Below are positions 1-10,453 of a DNA stretch of 64,000 bases, one piece after another. Position numbers and translations under genes: made by a program. This stretch comes from Cheilinus undulatus. Its lineage: Eukaryota; Chordata; Actinopteri; Labriformes; Labridae. The stretch covers positions 9,392,487 to 9,456,486 of the forward strand of contig NC_054866.1 of the NCBI RefSeq assembly GCF_018320785.1, written 5' to 3'. Numbering within the stretch: position 1 is the stretch's first letter; each line of letters starts with the position of its first letter. The notes under the pieces were generated by a model. It saw only the letters and a list, made by a program, of their open reading frames with translations, was not told where the DNA came from and made no database searches.

Positions 1-705
1 TTGAGTTTCGGACTGACCACTTTCTTCCATGGTACAAAAAGGAACAATGATTCTGTAGCAAAATTCCCCATGCATGACAATGCACCATCTCATGCTACAA
101 AGAATCCCTCTGTGTCATTGGCTGCTATGGGCATAAAAGGAGAGAAACTCATGGTGTGGACCTCATCCTCCCCTGACCTCAACCCTACTGAGAACCTTTG
201 GAGCATCCTCAAGCTAAAGATCTATGAGGGTGGGAGGCAGTTCACATCAAAACTGCAGCTCTGGGAGGATATTCTGACATCCTGCGAAGAAATCAGAGCA
301 GAAACTCTCCAAAAACTCACAAGTTCAATGGATGCCAGAATAGTGAAGGTGATAACATGGAACTTGGCCTGTTAAGATGTTTTTGATTGAAATAACTTTT
401 GATTTTCGTTAATATGACCCCCCGAATGCTCCAACTTCAACATATTACCATTTTCAGTTCTTTTCAGCCTGTAAAATGTTTTGAAACCCATTTGTGCACA
501 ATAATGTGGAACAGTGCATTTGGGGTTTTTTATTTTTGAAAAAAAATAAAAATAAAAAATCATTATCATTGGGAGGTTTGTTTAATCAAATTTGATTTAT
601 GCTCTAACAGTTGATGACTTGCAAGTTATACTGACTGTCATTTGCATTGACTGTTTAGGAAAATCAGAGAAAAATGTCAATTTCATAATCATTTGAAACG
701 CAGTG
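1..705 (+). mobile_element. Tc1/mariner transposon, right-hand portion
   Basis: Bases 1-375 encode the C-terminal catalytic part of a Tc1-type transposase, including the HDNAPSH block and the SPDLNPTENLW block that supplies the last acidic residue of the DDE/D triad. The sequence then runs through the right inverted repeat and stops at GAAACGCAGTG followed by TA (706-707). It is the same family as the fuller copy at 46410-47973 and matches it almost base for base over 60-360. The left part is outside the window. The reading frame continues in from the left edge, so no real start codon is visible. It lies in an intron of SLC6 copy A and is almost certainly inactive. Confidence 0.9.
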
Positions 706-1990
706 TACATAGATTTAGTGCTTAACAAATTTATTAGACCATTTGTCATATTTGTCTCAAAGGCCATCCAGCATCATGAAGTGCTTTAATGCGGACTCTT
801 TCATTTTCAGTGAGCTCTCCACGTTTTACCATTTTGAACAGGAATGAGGGATTTCAAACTGAATTCACCCAAACGGTTGAGCCGGCTCACTGGGCTTCTC
901 TGAGAAGTCAGAAATGAATCAAGCATAACATTCAACCACTAAAACTCATTCTTCTCTTTAGGAATGCAAGTAATTAACTATCATTTCACATATTAATCAA
1001 GTAATACTAATGTGCTTTATTATTTTTTTTTTTCATTTTTTTGTAAATCAGTAAATTTGAAAATTCATGGATAACAATAATAATTATATTTTAGCATTAA
1101 AAATATCATTTGGGTTAAAGAGCTTCTACATATTGGTGTATTAACCATTGCAGAAACAGAAAAATGATTTTGGTAATTACCAGTGCTGTTAATTCAGGGC
1201 AGCTGTGGCATAAACCTTACTTTGGGTAGGGTTAGGGTGGTCTAATAAATTTGCGAAGCACTGTATATTATTCTCTCACATACGTTATTCTCTCACACAC
1301 ATATATTATCCTCTCACACATATATTCTTCTCTCACATACATACATTCTTTTCTCAAATATATGTACGTGAGAGAAGAATGTATGTATGTGAAAGGTCCA
1401 GAATGAATTATGTCTTGAATGGCCCCTCATACTCGCCCTTTATTATCTACACTTTTCCATCATGATCTACCTCTACTACTCCCATGATTGCTCTACCCTA
1501 AATCTCATCCTTTCATCCAAACCCCGGTCCATTCAGCATTCCCGTCATCACTTCATATGTGGACCCACACATCTCTTGCACCCTTGACCCTTACTCACTC
1601 CTATCACTTTACCCCTAAACACCTAACCGTCATCCATTCCTCCAACTCTCATTGATAACACTGGCTGTAATTAGTTCATGTAGGTATTGGTATCGGCGTG
1701 TACGAAAGCTTATGCACCGATCTGATACCCTTTGATACCCAGTCATTCAGATAAGTCACACCGGCACCGGATTAGTACTCCGTATCGGCCGATAACCAAC
1801 ACCTTGGTATTGGAATCATATTGGGAAGAAAAAATGGTATTGGAACGTCCCTAGTGAAAAGTGAACCAAATTCACTGGAGGGATCTTTTAAACATTTATA
1901 GAAGTTAAGTGCTGAAATCACCACAACATCAACACACCATTTAAACAATAATTCTCTTTTATACAAGTATAGCATGGGATTTCCTCTCAC
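706..1990. other. Intron of SLC6 copy A, no exon seen
   Basis: AT-rich intronic sequence between the Tc1 end and the third coding exon of SLC6 copy A. I looked on the minus strand for the next exon (the one encoding extracellular loop 2) and did not find it, so it should lie beyond the left edge. The stretch holds a CTCTCACACATATAT-type simple array and hairpin (1265-1400). At about 1680-1850 there is a decayed fragment with TATCGGCCGATA motifs like those in fish hAT elements. Confidence 0.55.
1265..1400. repeat. Simple repeat ending in an 18-bp hairpin
   Basis: Degenerate repeats of CTCTCACACATATAT run to about 1350. The sequence TCACATACATACATTCTT at 1333-1350 is perfectly reverse-complemented at 1375-1392, with a 24-base loop, so a strong hairpin or cruciform can form. 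It lies inside a transporter intron. Confidence 0.75.
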
Positions 1991-4131
1991 CTGTGTTCCA
2001 GTAGTTGTTGCAGCTGGCCCAGGGGAGCTGAGAGCTGAAGGAGAACACCAGGAAGAGCAAAGCCCAGGACAGAATAATGATGTAGGTCATACAGGTGTAG
2101 AGGAGGATCAGCAGCCCCCCATAGCCGATACCTGTGGATCCAGATCATTCTGTTACTGGCTAACATAACAGAAACAGACACCCTCCATCCATTCACATCC
2201 ACGTATGTTTTATTTTTTGTACAATTTCAGGTGTTCCTGCTCATGGGTTTTGTTCAGCTCATTAAAACATTGTGCTGCAGAGGTCAAAGGCCTGAAAAGG
2301 CTTGTATAGCTGCCTCCTCTTTGACAATAACATGACTGATGCCAGGCAGAATCGTAACATATGGTAATGTAAGTATATATGTTTGAGACAAAACATCTCA
2401 GTAAGATTTAAAAAGTGTTTCATGTTTTTGTGAAATCAGTGATCTTTACTTTACTTTCTTTAAATTAATTTTTTAAAGATAATGCCGACACTCTTTTAGA
2501 GACAGGGAGCTTGTTCAAAAGAAAACTTGCCTTTTGTTTTTTTAATGTGTATTGCTTAAAAGTTTGAGGAAACAGAAGATGAAAGTCTGTAGGGTAGAAA
2601 AATGAGTGAATATCTGAGGGGGACCATCAGCTGTTACTTTATTAGGTATACCTGTTCAACTGCTCATTAAGAGTAATTTCTAAACACATGGCAGCAAGCA
2701 ATGCACTAAGCTGTGTAGACATGGTGGAGTTGACCTGCTTTGAACCGAGCACTGAATTGGTGAAGAAAAGGGATTTAAGTGACTTTCACCATGCTGTGGT
2801 TGTTGGTGGTCTAGCGGGCTTTCGTGATTTATACTCCAAAATCTGACCCTACCAGCAGGACTTATCAGACCAGGAAACATTTTTCTAATCTTCTACTGTC
2901 CAATTTCGTAAAGGTTATTTAAAATGTAGCCGCGACATGTTCAGCGTTCATAGATGCTCCTCTGCATACTTTGATTATAATAAAAATGGTTATTTTGAGT
3001 TACGGTCACCTTTCTGTAATCTCAAACCTGCTCTCACATCAACAAGGCATTTTGGCTCAGAGAACTGCCGCTCACTGAGTAGTTCATCCCTTCCCACCAT
3101 TCTCTGTAAACCCTAGAGATGGCTGTGTGAACATCCCAGTAGATTAACAGTTTGTGAAAGACTCAGACCGGCCCATTTGGCACAAACAACCATGGCACGT
3201 TCAATAAATCATCTCTGGTCACCATTCTGATACTCAGGTTGAACTTGTCATCTCTCTCATGATCTCATCTTCAACATGTCTGCATGCCAATATGCATTGG
3301 TATGACTGGCTGATCAAATAAATTTGAGTTAATATGCAGGTTGGTGTTCACTTTTGAAACGATGACAGTTTGTGCTTTCTTAAAGGAACAGCAGACGAGT
3401 CTTGCCTACTAAAACTACTCTGAAAAACTTCTGGATTAAAAAAAAAATTGTTCAAGTAACAACAGGCTGTAAACACGGTGCTACTGTGAGTACAATAACT
3501 GGAACATTTCCCACAGCCTTTGTTCAAAAATATTTATCTTACTTTGGAACTTTGGGTCACTGCAGCCATGTAGCTGTTGCTTCTGTAAATGTTTACCTTC
3601 ATAACTGAAATGAATTTCTAAAGTGTGCCTGTCATTCTTTGTGTTTATGTTAATGTGTTACTGCTACACAAACTCTTTCTTGGGGTGAGTACCTGAGTAC
3701 CCTTTTGCCTTGCTTTTCTCCAGTGATGTCCTGAAGAGTTTACCTTCTGCTAATGGACAGAGCTTCCTCCAGCAGGTGACGCTTCCCTCCTGGGTGTACT
3801 GACCCATGGTGGTCTCCAGCAGAAACAGAGGTACGCCACACGTCACCACAAACACAAGGTATGGCACCAGGAACGCTCCTGCATTTACAGATTAAATAAC
3901 ACTGCAAACCAAGCACAGACTCCATGTATTAATCCATCTTTATTATATTTGCTCACCTCCTCCATTTTTGTAGCACAGGTAAGGAAATCTCCAGACGTTA
4001 CCCAGACCGACGACGTTACCCGCCACCGCCAGGAGAAACTCCACCTTCTTTTCCCAGTGTCCTCTCTCCTCCACCTCCACATGCTTCTCTTTTTCTGCAC
4101 ATTTTTCATTCAGCATATCCAAAGCCTCCAT
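1991..4131 (-). CDS. SLC6 neurotransmitter-type transporter, copy A (partial, first 3 coding exons)
   Basis: Exons in gene order are 3957-4131, 3744-3878 and 1991-2131. All have consensus GT-AG borders and join in phase to give the first 150 residues. The ATG at 4129-4131 opens [12 protein letters not shown]1 carries the family signature [20 protein letters not shown], followed by [10 protein letters not shown] (TM2) and [10 protein letters not shown]...LSW (TM3). These mark a plasma-membrane Na+/Cl- coupled symporter closest to the GAT2/BGT1/TauT group (SLC6A13/12/6). The substrate (GABA, taurine, betaine or another) cannot be told from sequence alone. Copy B, 21 kb to the right, is about 96% identical over these exons. 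The 3' exons are off the left edge. I see no stop or frameshift, so the gene looks intact as far as visible. Confidence 0.93.
2632..3345. mobile_element. Rearranged DNA-transposon remnant in an intron
   Basis: Bases 2637-2880 carry ACTTTATTAGGTATACCTGTTCAACTGC-type ends and a stretch like common fish Tc1-like elements (AACACATGGCAGCAAGCAATGCA). Bases 3040-3330 hold related transposon sequence in the opposite orientation. Together they look like a decayed, internally rearranged copy between exons of SLC6 copy A. Nothing codes for an intact protein. Confidence 0.6.
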
Positions 4132-4184
4132 CTAGACTGAATTGACTGTTTTAGCCCATGTGCTCTGTGGTCAGGTCTTCTCTG

Positions 4185-4191
4185 CTTTATA
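4185..4191 (-). promoter_or_regulatory. TATA box of SLC6 copy A
   Basis: On the minus strand GAATATAAAGCAG lies 54-60 bp upstream of the copy A start codon. A TATAAAAG box sits in the matching place in copy B (25674-25681). Conservation in both duplicates suggests transcription starts about 30 bp downstream, giving a short 5' leader with no upstream noncoding exon. Confidence 0.6.
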
Positions 4192-4202
4192 TTCACCACT
4201 CA

Positions 4203-4249
4203 TCATGTAATGAACAACTGCCTGAGCAGTTAATCAGTTCTCAGTGGAA
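4203..4249 (-). promoter_or_regulatory. 47-bp promoter block shared by both SLC6 copies
   Basis: Forty-seven bases are identical to 25697-25743 upstream of copy B, while the sequence on both sides differs. The block contains the hyphenated palindrome AACTGC-CTGA-GCAGTT (4216-4231) followed by TTAATCAG. It lies just upstream of the TATA box in both genes, so it is a good candidate for a shared cis-regulatory site. The binding factor is unknown; TTAATCA resembles an HNF1 half-site, which is only a guess. Confidence 0.6.
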
Positions 4250-4857
4250 ATGTAGATTATTCCTAGATGTCAGATGCATTGTCTTTTTATTCAAGCAATA
4301 TACAGGAAGTGACGGTCATTATATTGTAATTGTTTATATATTTCCTTCAGTTCTTTTAAATGGTTAATGGTCACTTGGAGTTTGTAAAAAAGTGGAATAA
4401 TGGTAGTTTGGACATGCAGAACAATGAACCCTTTGAACCCCACTGGCTCCAAGCTTGCACTAATTCACCAACTCATTGTTACAGTATGAATATAGCTGGT
4501 TTTTAGCTTGACCTGAAGACAAAGTGGGGCTGTTTGAGGAGTTTGGGCCTTGTAGTTGTGGCCAGGGGTCCTAGAGATGTTTATTTGATGTTTACAGTGT
4601 GTTTTGATGCTATTCTGTTCACTGTTGACTGCTAATTTAGATCCAATTGTGATAAGTAGAAGAAATATGATTTTAAAAAAAGTGTCCAAATACTTATGAA
4701 CCAGCACTGTATTTAATGCATCGGTCCAGGCGATTGTCTGGACCAGGGGTTTTCAAAGTGTGGGAGGGTGAGCCTCCCATAGGAAAAATAATTTATTTCA
4801 TGGACCCCCATCCCCATAAAAAATACATTAAAAATATTTAAACTTTATTTTCAAACG
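4250..4857. other. Intergenic sequence, no gene seen
   Basis: Sequence upstream of SLC6 copy A. There is no convincing exon on either strand. Around 4741-4810 a stretch with CAGGGGTTTTCAAAGTGTGGG resembles the end of a common fish interspersed repeat. Confidence 0.5.
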
Positions 4858-5385
4858 TGGGCTGCAAAGCGGTGCAGGGGTTAGCGCTGTTGCCTCACAG
4901 CAAGAAGGTCCGTGGATCGTTTCCCGGTTAGGGCCTTTCTGTGTGAAGTTTGCATGTTCTCCCTGGCATGCGTGGGAACCTACCGAGTACTCTAGCTGCC
5001 TCCCACCATCAACATGCTAACATGCTTGTTAGACTAATTGATCCCTCTAAATAGGCTGTAGGTGTGGCGTGAGCATGTTTCATTGCAGATCGCACGTGCA
5101 TGCACAGCACTGTAGTCATGGCAACAGACTTTCTACGGCATTGTTGAGAGAAGCAATAAAGCACAGCTGAAAACACCACGCATGGCCTCCGCTCTCTTTT
5201 ACTAGAAAGTGTAGATAAGTTAACACACTTCACAGTAGGTGTGAGTTTGAGGGTGCCTGGTTTTCTGTCTCTATACGTCACCCCTGTGACCACCCCGCCT
5301 CTCGCCCAATGACAGCTGGGATGGGCTCCAGCCCTGACGCGATCACCAACAGGATAATCAGTATAGAAAATAGATGGATTTTCAT
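4858..5385 (+). mobile_element. tRNA-derived SINE, interrupted
   Basis: The head contains tRNA-like promoter boxes: GGTTAGCGCTGTTGCC (A-box-like) and GGATCGTTTCCCGG (decayed B box). The body GTTTGCATGTTCTCCC and the tail CCCGCCTCTCGCCCAATGAC...GGGCTCCAGCCC...ATAGAAAATAGATGGA are typical of a widespread fish SINE/LINE-tail family. About 190 bases of unrelated sequence (near 5085-5275) split the body, probably a later insertion. Confidence 0.75.
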
Positions 5386-5479
5386 ATGTTAATGTTTCAT
5401 CTTAGAAAAACTGTTTTTAACATTTTTATATTGTTGATATTTTGGTTTGCATATGTCTTTAAACATCTATCCTATCCAG

Positions 5480-6640
5480 GCAATCAGTTTCAGTATTGAA
5501 CTTACATGATTTTCACGTTCTAAGCTCTAATTCAATCAGTAGCCTATTAGATCGTCTTAAGGCTACTGATTTCTTACTGGCTGTTCAGCCAGAAGGTGTC
5601 TCATCAGAGGTACTACAAATCCACAAGGGGGTGCCTCAAGGCTCAGTTTTGGGACTTCTCCTATTTACTATCTATATTGCCTTGGACTGAACGTTCCAAA
5701 TGCTTATTTTCATTTCTATGCTGATGATACTGTTATTTATTGCTGTGCACATACGCATTTTGTAAATCTTCAGCATGCTTTTGATCGAGTCCAAGATCAG
5801 CTTAACCAGCTGCAATTTGTTCTAAATGTAGATAAAACTAAACTCATGTTAACTTCTTCAAGAGCAACAAAAGGAACACTGTCAGAGAAATGTGTTACTA
5901 AAGATGGTCAAGACATTGAGCTGGTATCTTCTTTTAAATATTTGTGTTTTTTACTGAATGAAAACTTATCTTTTAAAAAGCACATTCAGTATGCTGCTAA
6001 AACACTGAAGGTTTTACTTGATTTTTTTTTAACTACAGAAATAAGTCTGTTTCTCTTTGATGGTCAGAAAGAGGCAGGTTGAGTCTCTTTTACCTGTTCT
6101 TGATTTTGGTGATGTTTTGTACATGAATGCTGAATGTTGGACTCTGAGATTTATCACAAATGTGGATTTCTTACCCACCGTTGTTCTTTGTTGGACGTCT
6201 TTAAGAACACCTTGTCCTGGACATTGGTACGTGCTTCATTTACAAAGCCATTCTCTGCAAAATTTCTGATTATCACTCCCTTTTTTTTATCTTGAAGGAT
6301 GGATTACACAACCTGAGATCATTGAACTTTGTGCAGTTTGTTGTTCCCAAAGTCTGAACAGACCTGGGAAAGAAGATTTTCAGCACTTTTTGTTTGGAAC
6401 AATCTGCAGACTGAATTTAAGCTGCGAAACTTGGTGTTTCTGAATGTTTTTAAATCTGCAGTGAAAACATTTGAATTAATTGATGACTTATAATTGTTTT
6501 CACTTAATGTGCACTGTATGAGTCCAAGTGTATTTGATGAGACTGTGTTTTACTGCTGGTCTTGGTCAGGTCTCCCTTGAAAAAGAGATCTCTGAGCTCA
6601 GTGGGTCTAGCCTGGTTAAACAAAGGCTAAATAAATACAT
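5480..6640 (+). mobile_element. Non-LTR retrotransposon (L2/CR1/Rex-type LINE) 3' part
   Basis: Fragments of a reverse transcriptase are readable in shifting frames: GVPQGSVLG (5628 onward), FYADDT, with the catalytic YADD at about 5718, and LNVDKTKLMLTSS (5824 onward), then a thumb-like region with SFKYL. The 3' end GGTCTAGCCTGGTTAAACAAAGGCTAAATAAATA resembles the tail of fish Rex/L2 elements. Stops and frameshifts (for example near 5689 and 6080) show it is dead. The 5' part is missing, as is usual for truncated LINE copies. Confidence 0.82.
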
Positions 6641-7904
6641 AAAAATTTAGTGGGAACACTAAGTTTGTGTCATGTAGTTGATGCAGGATTGCAAGGATTG
6701 GATAACAGCAGATCATCCTCCACCTTCAGCCTTGCCTTGTACTCACATTTGATCATTGCCAGTGCCAAAAACCTGCACTTGTGTAACCCTGCTGTGTCTT
6801 TCTGCTGGACTACGAAGGATGTGTCTCTGTCCCTCAGTGTTAATGGTGCAGGAAGGATGCCACAATCACACAGAAGTTGCTCTCACTCTGGTCTGCTCTT
6901 TAATTCTGGTGCAAAAACATCAGTGCACAAACATCAGTACTGCATCGCGCGCCTGCATGGGCTCATTCATATCTGTACAACACAAACAAAAGAATCACCG
7001 TCTGTAACGCGGGGATAGCGGCTACGAGCTAGTCAGCCGACAAGGTAAGCTAGTTAGCGTTAGCTCGGCAAGTAAACAGAGAGCAACACGCGAATAAAGT
7101 TACTATTTCTACACATAAATGTCTGTAACTTTCACACAATGTTCTCATCATGTTTATAGTCAGAATACATGTTAGTAAAAGTCTCTAGAACAGTTTTAAA
7201 GCATTAAACAAGTTAACATCGATCTCAGCATTAGATACACACACCCACCTTCAGCATAGGAGCATTTTCCTTTGCTGAGGTATGTACGGTGGCCTGCTAG
7301 GAGCCCTACTGCCGCAGTAGCACGGTTAACCCACCAGGTGGCATCAAAGTAACATAAATATGGCAAGAACATTAATTTTGGACAAATTCAACAAATAGGG
7401 CATTTTTAACTCTGTTACACTTGCAGAAGCCATCTTAGTGTTAAATGCACTAAATATCTGAGTTACCTTCAGTGACCAAAATTCCTTTTACTGCCTGTCC
7501 AAAATTGGTTTGGTTTCTAGACTAAGTGCTTTTGTTTCAATATGACCCCAGGGTTTACTCAACCTTAAACTGTCATTAGCTTGGACATCTTTGACACTGT
7601 GGCTGTTGAGCATCATTGGGACTGATGGAGGAAAATTCTAACTTTAATATTCAACTGTAATCTCTGTATTAATTATAAATCTGTCCATTTTGCCCTATAC
7701 ACAGCAGCAGAAGTTACCAAAGCAAATCACCTTTATTTCCGCTTCATTGTTCCTCTGAAGTTTGGTGGTGCGCCCTCAAGGGAGGCCCAACTCACGCTTT
7801 AGCCCATACTATTGCCTAATGGTAAAACCATCAATGAATTTATCCAGAACCTAAAGTACTCCAGCATAAAGGGGTTCATTCTATTAAAATTCTGTTGTAT
7901 TTAT
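6641..7904. other. Intergenic sequence, no gene recognised
   Basis: Two overlapping frames at 6650-7018 encode no recognisable domain. A CG-richer patch at 6940-7100 includes CCGACAAG|GTAAGC, which could act as a splice donor, but I found no protein or element it belongs to. The remainder is ordinary AT-rich sequence. Confidence 0.4.
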
Positions 7905-8070
7905 CAGAGATGCACACAAGTCATTTTTTGCAAGTCCAAGTCAAGTCTCAAGTCTTTGGCCACAAGTCCAAGTCAAGTCTCAAGTCTCCGTTGATTGTAA
8001 TGAGCGTTCTACAATCAGCCTCTGATGTCCAGTCATTAGGCCACTGCATTATTCTAAGAAAATTTAAATC

Positions 8071-8550
8071 CTGTACTGTATTATAACCATCAGTAGGGTG
8101 AGGTACTGTGTTATCACCATCAGTAGGGTGAGGTACTGTGTTATCACCATCAGTAGGGTGAGGTACTGTGTTATCACCATCAGTAGGGTGAGATACTGTG
8201 TTATCACCATCAGTAGGGTGAGGTACTGTGTTATCACCATCAGTAGGGTGAGGTACTGTGTTATCACCATCAGTAGGGTGAGGTACTGTGTTATCACCAT
8301 CAGTAGGGTGAGGTACTGTGTTATCACCATCAGTAGGGTGAGGTACTGTGTTATCACCATCAGTAGGGTGAGGTACTGTGTTATCACCATCAGTAGGGTG
8401 AGATACTGTGTTATCACCATCAGTAGGGTGAGGTACTGTGTCATCACCATCAGTAGGGTGAGGTACTGTGTCATCACCATCAGTAGGGTGAGGTACTGTG
8501 TTATCACCATCAGTAGGGTGAGATACTGTGTTATCACCATTAGTAGGGTG
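8071..8550. repeat. Minisatellite, 30-bp unit, 16 copies
   Basis: The unit is AGGTACTGTGTTATCACCAT plus CAGTAGGGTG, repeated 16 times with almost no divergence. Variants are G/A at unit position 3 and T/C in TTATC/TCATC; the first and last copies are more divergent. The unit is a multiple of three and lacks stops in some frames, which creates long meaningless open frames on both strands. It lies inside the hAT element. Confidence 0.97.
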
Positions 8551-9565
8551 GGGTATTGTCTGTGGCCGGCTTGCTGTGGTGTGCGTATGTGTACACTTAC
8601 ATATGAACAGGGGATGACATTAACTTTTTTCACACCAGCCACTGTGACTAATGGTCACTCGCCACTCAGTGTTTTTTCTCTAGCCACAGTTCTGTTGTTG
8701 GGAATGCATGTACTATATACCTCTGCCATAAGATCCCTCATCATTATGATCAATATCAGCTCTCCTCTTAATAAAGCTCCTCTCTGTGTACGTATGAAAC
8801 ACTACAGAGACACGAGTCAGACTTCACTGATAGAGACAGACACTGAGACACTGGAGATTCTTGTTATTTGTCAGATATATTTCTTTAATGGTAGTAATTT
8901 TATACTAACACAAAAACACTAACTGTTAATGAACTGTTTCTTCTGAAATAAAAAAAAAAAAACTCAATAATAATTTCTAATTCTCACTCAAACAGATCTT
9001 CAACAGAGTATACTGAGTGTTTCTCCCTCCATTCTCCTTAAGAAACTTCTGTCATCATTTATGGTGTAAATTTTTTTATATGGGTAAAATCAAGCAAAGT
9101 TTTACTTCATTCAGCTAAAATCTCCTGGACCCCTTAGTTACTCATTTATCTGTTACAGCCTCTTATCCATCTGTCTCTGTTTCTCTGCCTCCATGAACCG
9201 TATTTAAAGTTTTAATGTTCCTATCATCCTTTATGTCCGGTCATTATCAATAAGCAGCAATGTAGAGATTCTAACATTAATTTGTTCCCCATAAACGTAC
9301 AGTATTATAACAAGGGAATTATACCAAATCATATTTTAACATTGCGCACACCCATGGGTCATGCGGGCGACACAGAGACACACACAGCTGGAGCACACAC
9401 ACACAAAGCGCTGACGCTGATCTTCCGCGGTCAAAGGAGGAAAGGAAGAGTTCAGGTATTTTGAAACTTGCCCTCAACAGTTTGAAGTCTGCAGTCTGTC
9501 AACATTTTAGCGTGCATTTCAGAGAACGTGTGCGGTGAGCGTCGCGGTTGTGTGTCACATGCATC

Positions 9566-9639
9566 ATGAATGAAGATGAGGAAGAGAGGAGAGCAGCCGG
9601 TGGTCCGGGGCTGCGTAAAAGGCGCACAAACCGTCAAAC
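9566..9639 (+). pseudogene. Possible short first exon within the hAT element
   Basis: An ATG at 9566 opens MNEDEEERRAAGGPGLRKRR, then TNRQ, and meets a good splice donor (CAAAC|GTAAGG) at 9639/9640. The peptide is acidic then strongly basic, like a nuclear-localisation segment at the start of a DNA-binding protein. The surrounding 200 bases are richer in CG than the rest of the element. It could be the leftover first exon of the element's own transposase or of a captured gene. I could not find a following exon. Confidence 0.3.
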
Positions 9640-9984
9640 GTAAGGGGAGGAAAGGGGTAAAAAATAACAGGGGGACAAGAGATCATGATGGAAAGATTAA
9701 AAACCGAAGATTGTGCACAAGTTCCAAATCACGAGTCCGAGTCGACTCTCAAGTCTTTAGCGCACGAGTCCAAGTCAAGTCTCAAGTCACTGATGTGTTC
9801 GACTTAAGTGCGACTCGAGTCCAAGTCGCAGACTCGAGTCCCCATATCTGGTATTTATATAAAAGAATACAAAAGAATAAAGGAAAAAAGGAGGCAACGC
9901 TCATCTATATATGTTCATTTTTTCCCATGTCACAAGTCTTTTAAAGAGTTTTACTGTTGCTGTTACTTTACATACATGGCTGTT

Positions 9985-10145
9985 CCAATATTACATGTTG
10001 TAGCCTGATCCAGGCAGGTTTACACATGTGCCTTTTTCCTTTCATCCTTTCAACTATCATATCTTTGAGTTGCTTGGAGTGTTCTTTTGTCTTTATGGTG
10101 TAATTGTATCCAGGAATACTGATTAACCAGTGACTGGACCTTCCA
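9985..10145 (-). mobile_element. Tc1 fragment, helix-turn-helix region
   Basis: Minus-strand sequence corresponds to the N-terminal part of a Tc1-type transposase and its leader (ATTCCTGGATACAATTACAC, then ACAAAAGAACACTCCAAG). It closely matches the copies at 42180-42360. Only about 160 bases remain. Confidence 0.6.
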
Positions 10146-10207
10146 GACACGTGTCTTTAGACTACAATCACTTGAGACACATTTGTTAAATTGAATTATT
10201 GAAATGT

Positions 10208-10213
10208 TTTATT
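10208..10213 (-). promoter_or_regulatory. Candidate polyadenylation signal of SLC6 copy B
   Basis: AATAAA on the minus strand, 241 bp past the copy B stop codon. It is the first such hexamer downstream and would give a short 3' UTR. Confidence 0.45.
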
Positions 10214-10453
10214 CTCCACCTTGTTAGATGTAATTTAGTCTGTTTCATTAACAAATCCAGGGACATCACACATACAATGTTTTAATATAAGTAAAGAATT
10301 CAGCACTGACATCAAAAAATGCATTTGCTTTAAATCAATCTGATTGTAGGCTAGTTATATTAAAGTCTATAATAAAGTAAAATGCTTTTGAATCTCTCCT
10401 GATGGACATGACAGAACACTCAGAAAGGTCTCCATATCATTCACTGCTCTGTA

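Larger units (their letters stand above)
7905..9850. mobile_element. hAT-type DNA transposon with 8-bp target duplication
   Basis: The element starts CAGAGATGCACAC and ends CCCCATATCTG, giving short imperfect inverted ends (CAGAGATG versus CAGATATG). It is flanked on both sides by the identical octamer GTATTTAT (7897-7904 and 9851-9858). Eight-base duplications with CAGAG-type ends are the hAT signature. Subterminal motifs of the type AAGTCCAAGTCAAGTCTCAAG repeat near both ends. The interior holds a 30-bp minisatellite (8071-8550) and a CG-rich segment with a possible short exon (9566-9639). No intact transposase is visible, so it is probably non-autonomous or decayed. A diverged relative lies at 29055-30200. 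Confidence 0.85.

Noticed and set aside
1987-2202. Frames reading [20 protein letters not shown] (and the twin at 21654-21893)
   Set aside because: These are the wrong frame of the SLC6 TM3 exon; the spliced frame reads [10 protein letters not shown].
8071-8550. CRISPR-like regular array
   Set aside because: The 30-bp units are directly adjacent with no unique spacers, and the DNA is from a vertebrate; it is a minisatellite.
8064-8922. Long open frames on both strands (192 and 274 codons) over the minisatellite
   Set aside because: They result from a 30-bp unit without stops in those frames; the peptides are pure repeats with no family resemblance and there is no gene context.
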